Origin: Blastococcus sp. KM273128 | GTDB taxonomy: Bacteria; Actinomycetota; Actinomycetes; Mycobacteriales; Geodermatophilaceae | Direction: 5' to 3' | Assembly (NCBI RefSeq): GCF_021698975.1 | Contig: NZ_SSXA01000036.1 | Location: 1 to 37,212 of the forward strand | DNA: 37,212 bases | In this document: piece after piece, positions 1-6,585 of the stretch | Position numbering within the stretch: the first letter of the stretch is position 1 | Layout of the letters: the number at the start of each line of letters is the position of its first letter | The notes under the pieces: model-generated | Seen by the model: the letters and a program-made list of their open reading frames with translations, nothing else | What the model was told of the DNA's origin: nothing | Database searches by the model: none | Translations under genes and position numbers: made by a program

Positions 1-72
1 ATCGAGCCCGAGGGCCCGATCGAGACCGAGGCCGCTCGACGCCTCGCCGAAGACCTCAAGGACCAGAAGTAG
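1..72 (+). CDS. C-terminal end of an unidentified protein (partial)
   Basis: The first 23 codons of the window are open in frame 1 and end at a TAG at 70-72. The peptide is strongly charged (IEPEGPIETEAARRL..., ending in DLKDQK), as expected for a helical C-terminus. The rest of the gene lies outside the window and the family cannot be named. It is followed by 55 bases without coding signal before the AraC-type regulator. Confidence 0.45.
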   Translation: MEPEGPIETEAARRLAEDLKDQK

Positions 73-127
73 TCAGCCGGTTACCCAACACCCTCTGAGG
101 CCGGCGCGGTCGTGGTCTGATCGCCCC

Positions 128-562
128 GTGGCCGGCGCCGTCGAGGAGAGCAACCGGCGGCTGCTGCGCGCGCGGGACGCCATCGACGCGCACTACGCCG
201 AGCCGCTCGACGTCGCGACGCTGGCCCGCATCGCCCTCGTGTCACCGGCCCACTTCATCCGCTCGTTCCGGGCGGCCTTCGGCGAGACGCCGCACCGGTA
301 CCTACAGCGCCGCCGGGTGGAGCGGGCGATGTTCCTGCTGCGCACCGGCGACCGCAGCGTCACCGACGTCTGCATGGAGGTCGGATTCTCCAGCCTCGGC
401 ACGTTCAGCCGGGTCTTCCGGGACGTCGTCGGGGAGCCACCGAGCGCCTACCGGCGACGGGGCCCGCTGCCGCCGGTGCCCACGTGCTTCGCCATGGCCT
501 GGGCGCGGCCGGCGACCGATCGAGCAATTTCGGAGAAGCAGCCGCCCGCGCCGGCTCCCTAG
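128..562 (+). CDS. AraC-family transcriptional regulator, DNA-binding domain only
   Basis: The 144-residue protein starts at a GTG. It consists almost entirely of an AraC/XylS DNA-binding domain with two helix-turn-helix units, roughly residues 24-50 (VATLARIALVSPAHFIRSF) and 74-100 (SVTDVCMEVGFSSLGTFSR), ending in the usual GEPPSAYRR. Family members commonly carry an N-terminal sensor domain, which is absent here, followed instead by a short proline-rich tail. The stop is 10 bases before the start of the VOC gene, so the two are probably co-transcribed. This regulator/VOC pairing is common in actinobacteria, but the effector is unknown. Confidence 0.85.
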   Translation: MAGAVEESNRRLLRARDAIDAHYAEPLDVATLARIALVSPAHFIRSFRAAFGETPHRYLQRRRVERAMFLLRTGDRSVTDVCMEVGFSSLGTFSRVFRDVVGEPPSAYRRRGPLPPVPTCFAMAWARPATDRAISEKQPPAPAP

Positions 563-572
563 CGTTCCCCGC

Positions 573-986
573 ATGCTGAAGACCATCTCCATCACCCAGA
601 TCTACGTCCCCGACCAGGACGCCGCCCTCGACTTCTACGTGGGCAAGCTCGGCTTCGAGGTGCAGACCGACATGGACTTCGGGCCGATGCGCTTCCTGAC
701 CGTCGCGCTGCCCACCGATCCCGGGCACGCGGTGCTGCTGGAGAAGCCCGGTGCGCCGGCGATGAGCGAGGAGACCGCCGCCCAGGTGCTCGAGCTGGTG
801 AGCAAGGGGGCGGCCGGCGGGCACCTCTTCTTCACCTGCGACGACGCCTACCGGACGCACACCGAGCTGAAGGAGCGCGGCGTGGAGATCACCGAGGAGC
901 CGGTCGACCAGCCCTACGGCATCGACTTCGGCCTCCGCGACCCGTTCGGCAATCACGTGCGCATCGCGCAGATGAAGGAGGCCTGA
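573..986 (+). CDS. VOC (glyoxalase/bleomycin-resistance fold) family protein
   Basis: The 137-residue protein has the two beta-alpha-beta-beta-beta modules of the vicinal oxygen chelate superfamily. The first begins with ITQIYVPDQDAALDFY and contains GFEVQTDMDFG. The second ends with the signature YGIDFGLRDPFGNHVRIAQ. The His/Glu metal ligands of true glyoxalase I are not evident, because the last strand carries RIAQ where Glu is usual. A lactoylglutathione lyase label would therefore be unsafe. It sits 10 bases after the AraC-type gene, probably in one operon. The substrate is unknown. Confidence 0.85.
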   Translation: MLKTISITQIYVPDQDAALDFYVGKLGFEVQTDMDFGPMRFLTVALPTDPGHAVLLEKPGAPAMSEETAAQVLELVSKGAAGGHLFFTCDDAYRTHTELKERGVEITEEPVDQPYGIDFGLRDPFGNHVRIAQMKEA

Positions 987-995
987 CCGCGGGGC

Positions 996-1010
996 CGCCA
1001 CGCGGTGGCG
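996..1010 (+). terminator. Hairpin after the VOC gene
   Basis: A perfect 6-bp stem CGCCAC/GTGGCG with a 3-base loop lies 10 bases after the VOC stop and in front of the tRNA gene. It has no T-tract, which is common in high-GC actinobacteria. It is called as a terminator from position and symmetry only. Confidence 0.4.
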
Positions 1011-1094
1011 CCGCACCCCACCCCCTCCGCCGACCCCCGTGACCGGCCCTGTACAGTTGCTCCCGGCTCGGAGGAACCACGCCGGGCCAGGATC

Positions 1095-1167
1095 GGGGCT
1101 GTGGCGCAGCTGGTAGCGCACCACACTGGCAGTGTGGGGGTCAGGGGTTCGAGTCCCCTCAGCTCCA
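1095..1167 (+). tRNA. tRNA-Ala (anticodon GGC)
   Basis: The full cloverleaf can be folded. The acceptor stem is GGGGCTG (1095-1101) against CAGCTCC (1160-1166) with one G-T pair. The D-arm is GCGC..GCGC, the anticodon stem is CCACA/TGTGG around the loop CTGGCAG (anticodon GGC), and the T-arm is AGGGG/CCCCT around TTCGAGT. A is the discriminator base at 1167 and CCA is not encoded. The integrase gene reads towards its 3' end from 80 bases away, so the tRNA is the likely attachment site of the element that follows. Confidence 0.95.
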
Positions 1168-1177
1168 CCCGCGTGAC

Positions 1178-1208
1178 CAGGCCGTTCTCCCGCTGGGAGG
1201 GCGGCCTG
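1178..1208 (+). terminator. Strong GC hairpin behind the tRNA
   Basis: An inverted repeat CAGGCC...GGCCTG encloses a second stem CTCCC/GGGAG around a 3-base loop. It starts 11 bases after the tRNA. It could terminate the tRNA transcript, stop convergent transcription from the integrase gene, or belong to the attachment region. Confidence 0.45.
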
Positions 1209-1216
1209 AGTCGTTT

Positions 1217-1246
1217 CTGGTGCCAGCGTGGTGGCCACTGGTGCCA
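1217..1246. repeat. Paired CTGGTGCCA repeats between tRNA and integrase
   Basis: Two direct copies of CTGGTGCCA (1217-1225 and 1238-1246) flank a GTGGCCAC palindrome, immediately beside the integrase stop codon and just downstream of the tRNA 3' end. Short repeats here are where phage-type integrases bind attP arm sites, so I suggest arm-type integrase sites. There is no binding evidence. Confidence 0.35.
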
Positions 1247-2458
1247 CTAGGGTGCCGGCGGTCCCCACAGTGCGGTGCCCATCCGGTCGGCGGCGTCGCG
1301 GCCGAGAGCGGGCAGAACGTGGCTGTAGGTGTCCGTGGTGGTTCGCATCTGTGCGTGGCCGAGCACCTCCATGACGACCCGGGGATGCACGCCCTCCGAC
1401 AGAAGCAGCGTCGCGGCGGTGTGCCGGCCGTCGTGCAGTCGGACCTCCCGCACGCCTGCTTGGCGCAGGACTGTTTTCCAGGCGCGCCAGTCCGACTTGC
1501 GCTCGATCGGCCGGCCGTTGGGCTGCGCGAAGACCAGGTCGTGGTCCTGCCACAGAGGGCCGGCAGTGATGCGCTCCTCGAGCTGGGCGACCCGGTGGGC
1601 GCGGAGCGCCTCGACGAGTGGGACAGGGAGCGCCACGGTTCGGCGGCTGCGGTCGGCTTTCGGCTCCTCGTAGACCAAGCCTCGGCCGCTGACCCGGTGC
1701 AGGCCCCCCCGGACGGTCAGCGTGCCGTTGTCCAGGTCGACATCGGCCCACCGCAGGGCGAGGGCTTCGGACTGACGCAGCCCGACCGCAAGCGCCACGG
1801 TCCAGCGGGCGGCATTGCGGTGAGACCTGGCGGCGGCCATGACCTTCCGGGCCTCCTGCGCACTCAGCGGCAGCGCTGTCTCCGGCCGCTTCGCCGCTGG
1901 CGGGTCCACCAGGGTGGCGACGTTACGGGCGACCTTGCCGCGCTGCGCGGCCACGCGGAGAGAGCGGGACAGCACCCGGTGAGCACGCAGGATCGAGGCG
2001 GGGCTCAGGCCCTTGTCGGCGAGGGTGCCGTAGAGCCGTTCGAGGTGTTCGGGTTGCAGCCGGTCGAGGCGGTGGTGCCCGATGCCCGGACGGAGGTGCA
2101 GGCGGACGATGCTGCGATAGCTCTCCAGCGTTCTGGCGCGGACCTTTCGGGCGGCGATGTTGTCCAGCCAGTGGTCCAGCCACTCGCCGACCGTGGGCGC
2201 GCGGCCGGCTGCGTCGACCATGCCAGCGTCCCGTTTGGCCTCGAGGGCGCGGACCTTGGCCACAACGTCGGCGCGCTTGGCGGCGGAGACGTGACGTCGG
2301 TCCCTTCGTCCGTTCTCCTTCTTGCCCATCGACACGAAGCCGTGCCATCGACCGTCCTCGTCCTGGTAGATGGAGGATTCGCCGCTGGCGCGCTTCCTGT
2401 TCTCCGACGTCGCCCGACGCTGCGGAGCGGTCTGGTCTCGTTCCCGAGCGTCCGTCAT
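1247..2458 (-). CDS. int: Site-specific tyrosine integrase of an integrated element
   Basis: The 403-residue protein is a phage-type tyrosine recombinase that would catalyse integration and excision at the adjacent tRNA-Ala. An N-terminal AP2-like strand region (SIYQDEDGRWHGFVSMG, about 29-45) is followed by a SAM-like core-binding domain (about 88-175) and the catalytic domain. Catalytic residues are visible: R228 (GLRQSEALALRW), H342 and R345 (LHDGRHTAA), H368 (GHAQMRTT) and the nucleophile Y378 (TDTYSHV). The length is typical and the gene looks intact. It faces the tRNA, as expected for an element integrated at a tRNA 3' end, and the HTH gene upstream on the same strand is its probable excisionase. 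No second copy of the tRNA 3' end (attR) was found in the window. Confidence 0.93.
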   Translation of the reverse strand: MTDARERDQTAPQRRATSENRKRASGESSIYQDEDGRWHGFVSMGKKENGRRDRRHVSAAKRADVVAKVRALEAKRDAGMVDAAGRAPTVGEWLDHWLDNIAARKVRARTLESYRSIVRLHLRPGIGHHRLDRLQPEHLERLYGTLADKGLSPASILRAHRVLSRSLRVAAQRGKVARNVATLVDPPAAKRPETALPLSAQEARKVMAAARSHRNAARWTVALAVGLRQSEALALRWADVDLDNGTLTVRGGLHRVSGRGLVYEEPKADRSRRTVALPVPLVEALRAHRVAQLEERITAGPLWQDHDLVFAQPNGRPIERKSDWRAWKTVLRQAGVREVRLHDGRHTAATLLLSEGVHPRVVMEVLGHAQMRTTTDTYSHVLPALGRDAADRMGTALWGPPAP

Positions 2459-2540
2459 CGATGGCTCCCTGCGTCGCTGGTCGTGAACCGGCGTCGAGTC
2501 TCGCGGTGCGCGCTGACTCCAGGTACTGGGAATGCACAGG

Positions 2541-2846
2541 TCACGCTTGTTCCACCGGACCGGAGGTGAGCTCGAACAAGCCGCCTTGGCTCGTGCTAGT
2601 CCGCGGGTGTCGGCGCGGTCGTGCCGACGCGCTCGGTGGGGGAGTCTCGAGCCGGCGGACGTAGCGCTCGAGCTCGGCCCGGGAGATGCGGCAGCTGCGG
2701 CCGATGTGCACGGGGCGCAGGTCGCCAGCCTTCATGAGCGCGTAGATGGTGGTGCGGCCGACGCGGAGGGCCCTGGCGGCCTCCTCGGGCGTCAGGAGCA
2801 ACGCGTCGGTGCACAGCAGGTTCCGAGGTCGCTGCGCGGCGCCCAT
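2541..2846 (-). CDS. Excisionase-like helix-turn-helix protein
   Basis: The 101-residue protein contains a MerR-like HTH_17/excisionase domain near residues 17-68, seen as LLLTPEEAARALRVGRTTIY followed by GRSCRISRAELERYVRRLE. Family members bind att DNA and steer the integrase towards excision. I chose the ATG at 2844-2846 because the domain begins soon after it, although the frame is open for another 82 codons upstream without recognisable protein. It lies 82 bases upstream of int on the same strand, the usual xis-int order of actinobacterial elements. The C-terminal 30 residues are low-complexity. Confidence 0.8.
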   Translation of the reverse strand: MGAAQRPRNLLCTDALLLTPEEAARALRVGRTTIYALMKAGDLRPVHIGRSCRISRAELERYVRRLETPPPSASARPRRHPRTSTSQGGLFELTSGPVEQA

Positions 2847-3184
2847 TTCGTCCTCCACTTCGGCGTCCGGGATCACGCGCCGGCGTTCGGCGCGGCACGC
2901 CCTACTGGAAAAGGCGCCGATTCCGGTCGATTGGTGACAGTGCCCGGCGAAGTTCCTGTTTTTCTCCGGTCCCTGCTGTCCGAGCTCCTGATCACCTGGG
3001 GGTCGACGTCCGTCGAGCTGCTCGGTCTCCTGACCTGTTCCGGCGCGTCTCCGGTTCTCCTCCAGTACGTCCAGCGGTTCGGGCGGTGCCATGCGGTTGC
3101 AGCGCAGGTCCCGCTCGACGAGGTCCGCACCGTCCGGGGCTCGGCGTGCTGGGCGTCGATCGCAGGCGCGGGCACACTGGGCGC

Positions 3185-3778
3185 ATGAGCCGGGATCGCC
3201 TGGCGTCGATCACCGCCGATCCGGGCGTGCTGAGCGGCCAGGCGGCGATCGCCGGCACCCGCGTGCCCGCCAGCGTGGTGCTCGACTGCCTTGCCGCCGG
3301 AATGAGCCCCAAGGAGATCGTTGCGCAGTACCCGACCCTGACCTCGGCAGGCGTGCAGGCGGCCGCCGCGTACGGGGCGCTGCTGGCCCCGCGAGGAGCT
3401 GCTCCCGCTGGGCCCCGAGTGAGGGTCAAGCTCGACGAGAACATCCCTCGTTCAGCTCGCCACGTGCTCATCGCCGCCGAACACGCTGTCGACACAGTCG
3501 TCGACGAGGACCTCGGCGGTGCGTCAGATCCGCAGCTCTTGGCCGCTGCAGCCGCTGACGAAGGATTGTTGATCGCCCTCGACCGCGAACTGGGCGACAT
3601 CCGGGCGTACCCGCCGGGTAGCCATGCCCGCATCCTGGTGCTGCGCCCGTCCGACCAGTCGGCGCGGACCGTGGCCGCTGCGCTCGTCGAGGTGGTCGCC
3701 GGTCACGACCTGACCACGCTCGCCGGCACGGTCACCGTCGCGCAGCGTGGCCTGCTGCGTATCCGCCGTCTCCAATAG
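3185..3778 (+). CDS. DUF433 antitoxin-like and DUF5615 PIN-like domains fused in one frame
   Basis: One frame encodes 197 residues. Residues 1-66 match the DUF433 helix-turn-helix family (AIAGTRVPASVVLDCLAAGM, then SPKEIVAQYPTLT). Residues 79-180 match DUF5615, a PIN-like putative nuclease (VRVKLDENIPRSARHVL, LLIALDRELGDIRAYP). These are normally separate, overlapping toxin-antitoxin genes. The junction suggests an accidental fusion: with one C fewer in the run at 3387-3390, the first frame would read LAREELLPLGPE and stop at a TGA overlapping the GTG at 3419, which starts the second domain. The PIN-like acidic residues (D and E of LDEN, D of LDRELGD) are present. It lies in the element near int/xis, where such pairs act as stabilising modules. 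It may be a sequencing error or a genuine fusion. Confidence 0.8.
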   Translation: MSRDRLASITADPGVLSGQAAIAGTRVPASVVLDCLAAGMSPKEIVAQYPTLTSAGVQAAAAYGALLAPRGAAPAGPRVRVKLDENIPRSARHVLIAAEHAVDTVVDEDLGGASDPQLLAAAAADEGLLIALDRELGDIRAYPPGSHARILVLRPSDQSARTVAAALVEVVAGHDLTTLAGTVTVAQRGLLRIRRLQ

Positions 3779-4405
3779 CGGCAGACCCGCGCTCGTACCG
3801 AGCGCCACGCAGACAGTACCGGTGTCCAGGGCCCGCGGTGTCGTCGACCGGTCCGGGACCTGGGACTTGTCCTGGGTCAGGGCGTGATGACAGTCCTCGG
3901 CGAAGTCACCACCGCGGCAGCGCAATGCAAGGCCTGCCATCGGCCTCCGCAGCACCGCACCCGCCGACCTCGCCCCTGCGTGGTCGACCCTCGCCTGCGG
4001 CACCTTCTGCTCCCTCGCAGCTGCCCGACCGGACAAGATCACGAGCCGACACACCTCATGCATCCAGGGCTACGCAATCCGTTGTGACAAGTGACCGACG
4101 ACGGGGTGACAGAGGCGCGGTCAGCTGCCCAGTCGGCATGCCCCGCGGGCGTCACCGGATCGGTGCGCCTCTCGGCGGGGTGTGCCGCGCGGCCAGCGGG
4201 CACTGGCCGTCCAGCAAGGCCGGGGGTCACGTCGCCTGCGAGGGCCACTGGCGCGCCGGTTGGGGTGACGTCGGGCCGGTCGGGTCGTCACCGCCCCGTC
4301 ACCCTCGTCACCCCCGTTGGCCTCCCGACTCCGCGACGGTGTCCTGACGTCACCGTCGACACCGGGGCCATACGAAGCAATCAAGGGAGTTCTGCCTTTG
4401 GGGAC
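3779..4405. other. Gene-poor stretch inside the integrated element
   Basis: No convincing gene was found on either strand. The open frames here are compositionally poor, full of R, P and S, and match nothing I recognise. The second half carries the cluster of GTCAC/GTGAC motifs listed separately. It could hold an origin, a transfer site, or a remnant of replication or transfer genes. Confidence 0.4.
4084..4354. repeat. Cluster of GTCAC/GTGAC motifs
   Basis: About ten copies of GTGAC or its complement GTCAC occur in 271 bases: at 4084, 4091, 4106, 4151, 4226, 4265, 4287, 4298, 4307 and 4348. Several sit in the longer forms GGGGTGAC and GTCACCC, and one in the palindrome TGACGTCA. About one would be expected by chance. 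Spacing is irregular except for the last group (4287, 4298, 4307). Iterons or regulator sites are possible; translated repeats in a lost gene are another explanation. Confidence 0.4.
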
Positions 4406-4894
4406 TCACGGGAGGCTAGGTGCGCCGCTCCAGCGCGCCCGGCGTCGGTAGGACCGCAGGACCGGCTCCAGTGCACGGCCGAGGGCGGGCAGGTCCCGGT
4501 CGTAGACGCGGCCGTCATCCAGTTGGCCGGCGAGCTCACTGAGCAATCTCGCCCAGTCCCGGCGGGTCGGCTCGAGGGGGACACGGATCTCGACCCGCCG
4601 CTCGACCACCTGGACCGCCGCTCTGCCGGACGTCGCTGCGCGGCTGTGTTCCCAGGCTCGGTGGCGGCAGGTGGCCGAGCACCACTTCGGGATCGGTCCG
4701 CGGCTGCGCGGGGTGATCGGTCCACCGCACCATCCGCAGGTCGTCGCGGCAGTGCGTCGTTCCGGCCCGTCCGCCGCGGCGGCGGCCCGGTTCGGACGAG
4801 GGCGCTCTTCCGGGGTGCGACGTTGACGCTCGCGGCGTTGTTGCTCGCGCGCCCGCCGTCGGGCTCGGTACTCCGGGGTGCCGCTGGTTCCCAT
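4406..4894 (-). CDS. Small zinc-ribbon-like protein of the integrated element
   Basis: The 162-residue protein starts at the ATG at 4892-4894 (MGTSGTPEYRARRRAREQ). The frame is open further upstream, but with unlike composition. A basic N-terminal stretch rich in R and Q is followed by a Cys pair motif CGWCGGPI (about residues 57-64) and WCSATCRHRAWE (about 75-86), which together look like a treble-clef or zinc-ribbon metal site. The last 70 residues are helical and charged. Proteins of this style are common hypothetical genes in actinobacterial integrative elements, but I cannot assign a function. It is the last recognisable element gene before the riboswitch region. Confidence 0.6.
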   Translation of the reverse strand: MGTSGTPEYRARRRAREQQRRERQRRTPEERPRPNRAAAAADGPERRTAATTCGWCGGPITPRSRGPIPKWCSATCRHRAWEHSRAATSGRAAVQVVERRVEIRVPLEPTRRDWARLLSELAGQLDDGRVYDRDLPALGRALEPVLRSYRRRARWSGAPSLP

Positions 4895-5080
4895 GTCCTC
4901 AGTCTGCTGGCGATCCTCCTGTAACCCGTCACCACGAGTTCCCCAGCCCGACGTGCAAGACGTGTGTCGGCTCGCGATCTTGATGTCTCCAAGTGAACGA
5001 GGACTGCTGGCGGCGGCGGCGAGAAGGCGAGGCGTGCGGGCCCCGCGACGCAGGTCACCTGACGAATCTTCCGCCTTCAA

Positions 5081-5110
5081 TTGTCACGACTACATAACGG
5101 CCCTTATCGT
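5081..5110 (+). promoter_or_regulatory. Candidate promoter upstream of the first c-di-AMP riboswitch
   Basis: A TTGTCA box (5081-5086) is followed after 18 bases by TATCGT (5105-5110), about 25 bases before the aptamer. The second riboswitch at 34,880 has a similarly placed GTGACA and TACCGT pair. This parallel between two diverged copies is the main support. Confidence 0.4.
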
Positions 5111-5133
5111 GGGCCGGTCCGATCGGTCGCAAC

Positions 5134-5292
5134 GTCCCCGTCCGGGGAGTCCGAGCGGACGCCGCCGAGTCGCCCTCCGGGGCGAGCCGGAAACCCGCCG
5201 CAGTCGTGGGGTGAAGCATGTTCTCGGGCATCCGTCCGAGGCATGCCGGGCGCTCAATCCCGCCCGAACCCGTCAGCTAACCCGGTAGGCGG
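5134..5292 (+). promoter_or_regulatory. c-di-AMP riboswitch (ydaO/yuaA type), copy 1
   Basis: The 3' part carries the hallmark CCCGTCAGCTAACCCGGTAG (5270-5289), and the 5' part carries GGTGAAGCATG (5210-5220) where the consensus has GGTGAATCC. The copy at 34,880-35,039 shares this layout. The c-di-AMP riboswitch is known to control cell-wall hydrolases and osmotic genes, usually turning them off when c-di-AMP is bound. A Shine-Dalgarno GGAGAG (5306-5311) follows and could be sequestered. The first start codon behind it, at 5320, opens only a 24-codon frame. The nearest substantial gene, the M15-like protein at 5582, starts 290 bases beyond the aptamer. Confidence 0.85.
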
Positions 5293-5319
5293 CCATCGGA
5301 TGAACGGAGAGCCCGCCTG

Positions 5320-5394
5320 ATGGCGCGCCCTTGCACTTCTGCAGCACCTTGTCGTTCCTGGCATCCCAGCCCTGGGATTCGAACGCGCATCTGA
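5320..5394 (+). CDS. 24-codon open frame directly behind riboswitch 1
   Basis: An ATG lies 8 bases after GGAGAG, exactly where the TTG start of the M23 gene lies in riboswitch copy 2. Its frame ends at a TGA after 24 codons (MARPCTSAAPCRSWH...). It could be the stub of a broken hydrolase gene, a leader peptide, or an unused start. The short length and absence of a recognised motif keep confidence low. Confidence 0.25.
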   Translation: MARPCTSAAPCRSWHPSPGIRTRI

Positions 5395-5581
5395 CCTGGA
5401 TCGCCGTCCGTAGCGGCCGCTGTCTGCGAGCCAAGCCCTGAGGCCGGCCAACGCCTCCTCGGTGTGCTGCTCGCGCTGCCCAGTTCCCCTACGTACACCG
5501 CTGCCCGCTGTCCCTCGCACCCCGCAGCCTGATTGCCCCGCCGGGGCTCCGCTGCGCAACCTTCTCGGAGCACTGCCACAC

Positions 5582-6445
5582 ATGGATCCCAGGACGACCG
5601 TCTCCGGCCGCCGCCGGGCCGCCACTCGTCGCCTCCCCTCACCTGCCCGCGTCCGTGGGCCCGGGCTCTACCTCAGTGTGGCGGTGGCGGGTGCCGTCAC
5701 CGTGAACGTGCTCGCGGGCGTGGAACCGGCCGCGCAGGCCGACGCCGTGGCATCGGAGTCGATCAGCGTCGCTCAGGAACTGGGAATCACCGCCGAGTCC
5801 CGCGACCTCGAGCCCACCCAGGATCTGCAGTCGCTCGCCGACCTAGCGGCCAGCCGCAGCAGTCGCAAGGCCGAGGAGACCGCCGCACAGCAGGCGCAGG
5901 CCGCCGCAGATCAAGCTGAGTTGGACAGGCAGAAGGCCGAAGCCGAGGCCGCTGCCCGTGCCGCTGCCGAGGCCGCGGCTGCCGCCGAGGCCGCGGCTGC
6001 CGCCGAGGCCGCGGCTGCCGCCGAGGCCACGGCTACCGCCGAGCCGACTACTGCGGCGCCTACCGCTGGTACGGCGGCGGCCACGGTCGCCCGCATCAGC
6101 AACACCGCCGGGGCGGTGAAGGCACAGGCGCAGGCGGCGGCCAACGCGGTGGTCAGTAACGTGCCCGGCGCCGGCGGCATCACCATCGGCGGCACCCGCC
6201 CCAGCGCGGCGGACCCGGGTGGCCACCCGTCCGGGCTGGCGCTGGACTACATGGTGAACTCCGACGTCGCCCTCGGGGAGGCGATCGTCAAGTACCACAT
6301 CGCAAACTGGGAGGCGCTCGGCGTGGAGTACGTCATCTACCGCCAGCGGATGTTGAGCTCGCCCGGCGGCTCGTGGAGGCAGATGGAGGACCGCGGCAGC
6401 GCGACCCAAAACCACATGGACCACCCTCACGTCAACTACCGCTGA
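5582..6445 (+). CDS. Secreted alanine-rich protein with M15-like (ARB_07466-type) C-terminal domain
   Basis: The 287-residue protein has a basic N-terminus and one hydrophobic signal/anchor segment (about 28-47), then a long Ala/Glu-rich helical region (about 95-155). The C-terminal domain (about 190-287) contains GGHPSGLALDYM (H215, D222) and MDHPHVNY (H281, H283). This is the HxxGxAxD...HxH layout of D-Ala-D-Ala metallopeptidases and the related ARB_07466 C-terminal family, so a role outside the membrane in peptidoglycan cleavage is likely. I chose the ATG at 5582 because the frame upstream is Pro/Cys-rich and unlike a leader, and a GGAG lies about 12 bases before it. It is downstream of the c-di-AMP riboswitch, which may control it over a 290-base gap. 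Confidence 0.78.
   Translation: MDPRTTVSGRRRAATRRLPSPARVRGPGLYLSVAVAGAVTVNVLAGVEPAAQADAVASESISVAQELGITAESRDLEPTQDLQSLADLAASRSSRKAEETAAQQAQAAADQAELDRQKAEAEAAARAAAEAAAAAEAAAAAEAAAAAEATATAEPTTAAPTAGTAAATVARISNTAGAVKAQAQAAANAVVSNVPGAGGITIGGTRPSAADPGGHPSGLALDYMVNSDVALGEAIVKYHIANWEALGVEYVIYRQRMLSSPGGSWRQMEDRGSATQNHMDHPHVNYR
5963..6034 (+). repeat. Four tandem 18-bp repeats in the helical region
   Basis: Four contiguous copies of an 18-base unit (GCCGCCGAGGCCGCGGCT and near copies) begin at 5963, 5981, 5999 and 6017. Each encodes AAEAAA. They form the Ala/Glu stalk of the protein above. Slippage at this array could change stalk length in steps of six residues. Confidence 0.85.
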
Positions 6446-6585
6446 CCCGGCTCGCAGGCGTTGATCCTTCTATGCCCTATCGTCGGGGGCATCGAGCGAC
6501 GGGCGTGGTGGGATGGCGGCGGCGGCCTCAGCCTCGATTCACCGTCGATCTTGGTCAGGTCCGCCGATCCATCATCTGATCTTGA

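Noticed and set aside
1220..2569. A 449-codon plus-strand frame opposite the integrase
   Set aside because: The integrase on the other strand has all catalytic residues. This frame has no recognisable domain and is a compositional shadow.
5358..5400. A tRNA-like stretch on the minus strand (GTTCGAATCCCAGGG followed by GATGCCA)
   Set aside because: The bases around GTTCGAATC do not form a T-stem, and no acceptor, D or anticodon arms can be folded. It could be a worn attachment site, but the evidence is too thin.
5254..5625. Minus-strand frames of about 120 codons across the leader of the M15-like gene
   Set aside because: They overlap the riboswitch and leader, have R/G-rich composition and no recognised family.
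5963..6034. Possible CRISPR array, because of regular 18-bp repeats
   Set aside because: The units are contiguous without spacers and encode AAEAAA in frame within a secreted protein. No cas genes are present in the window.
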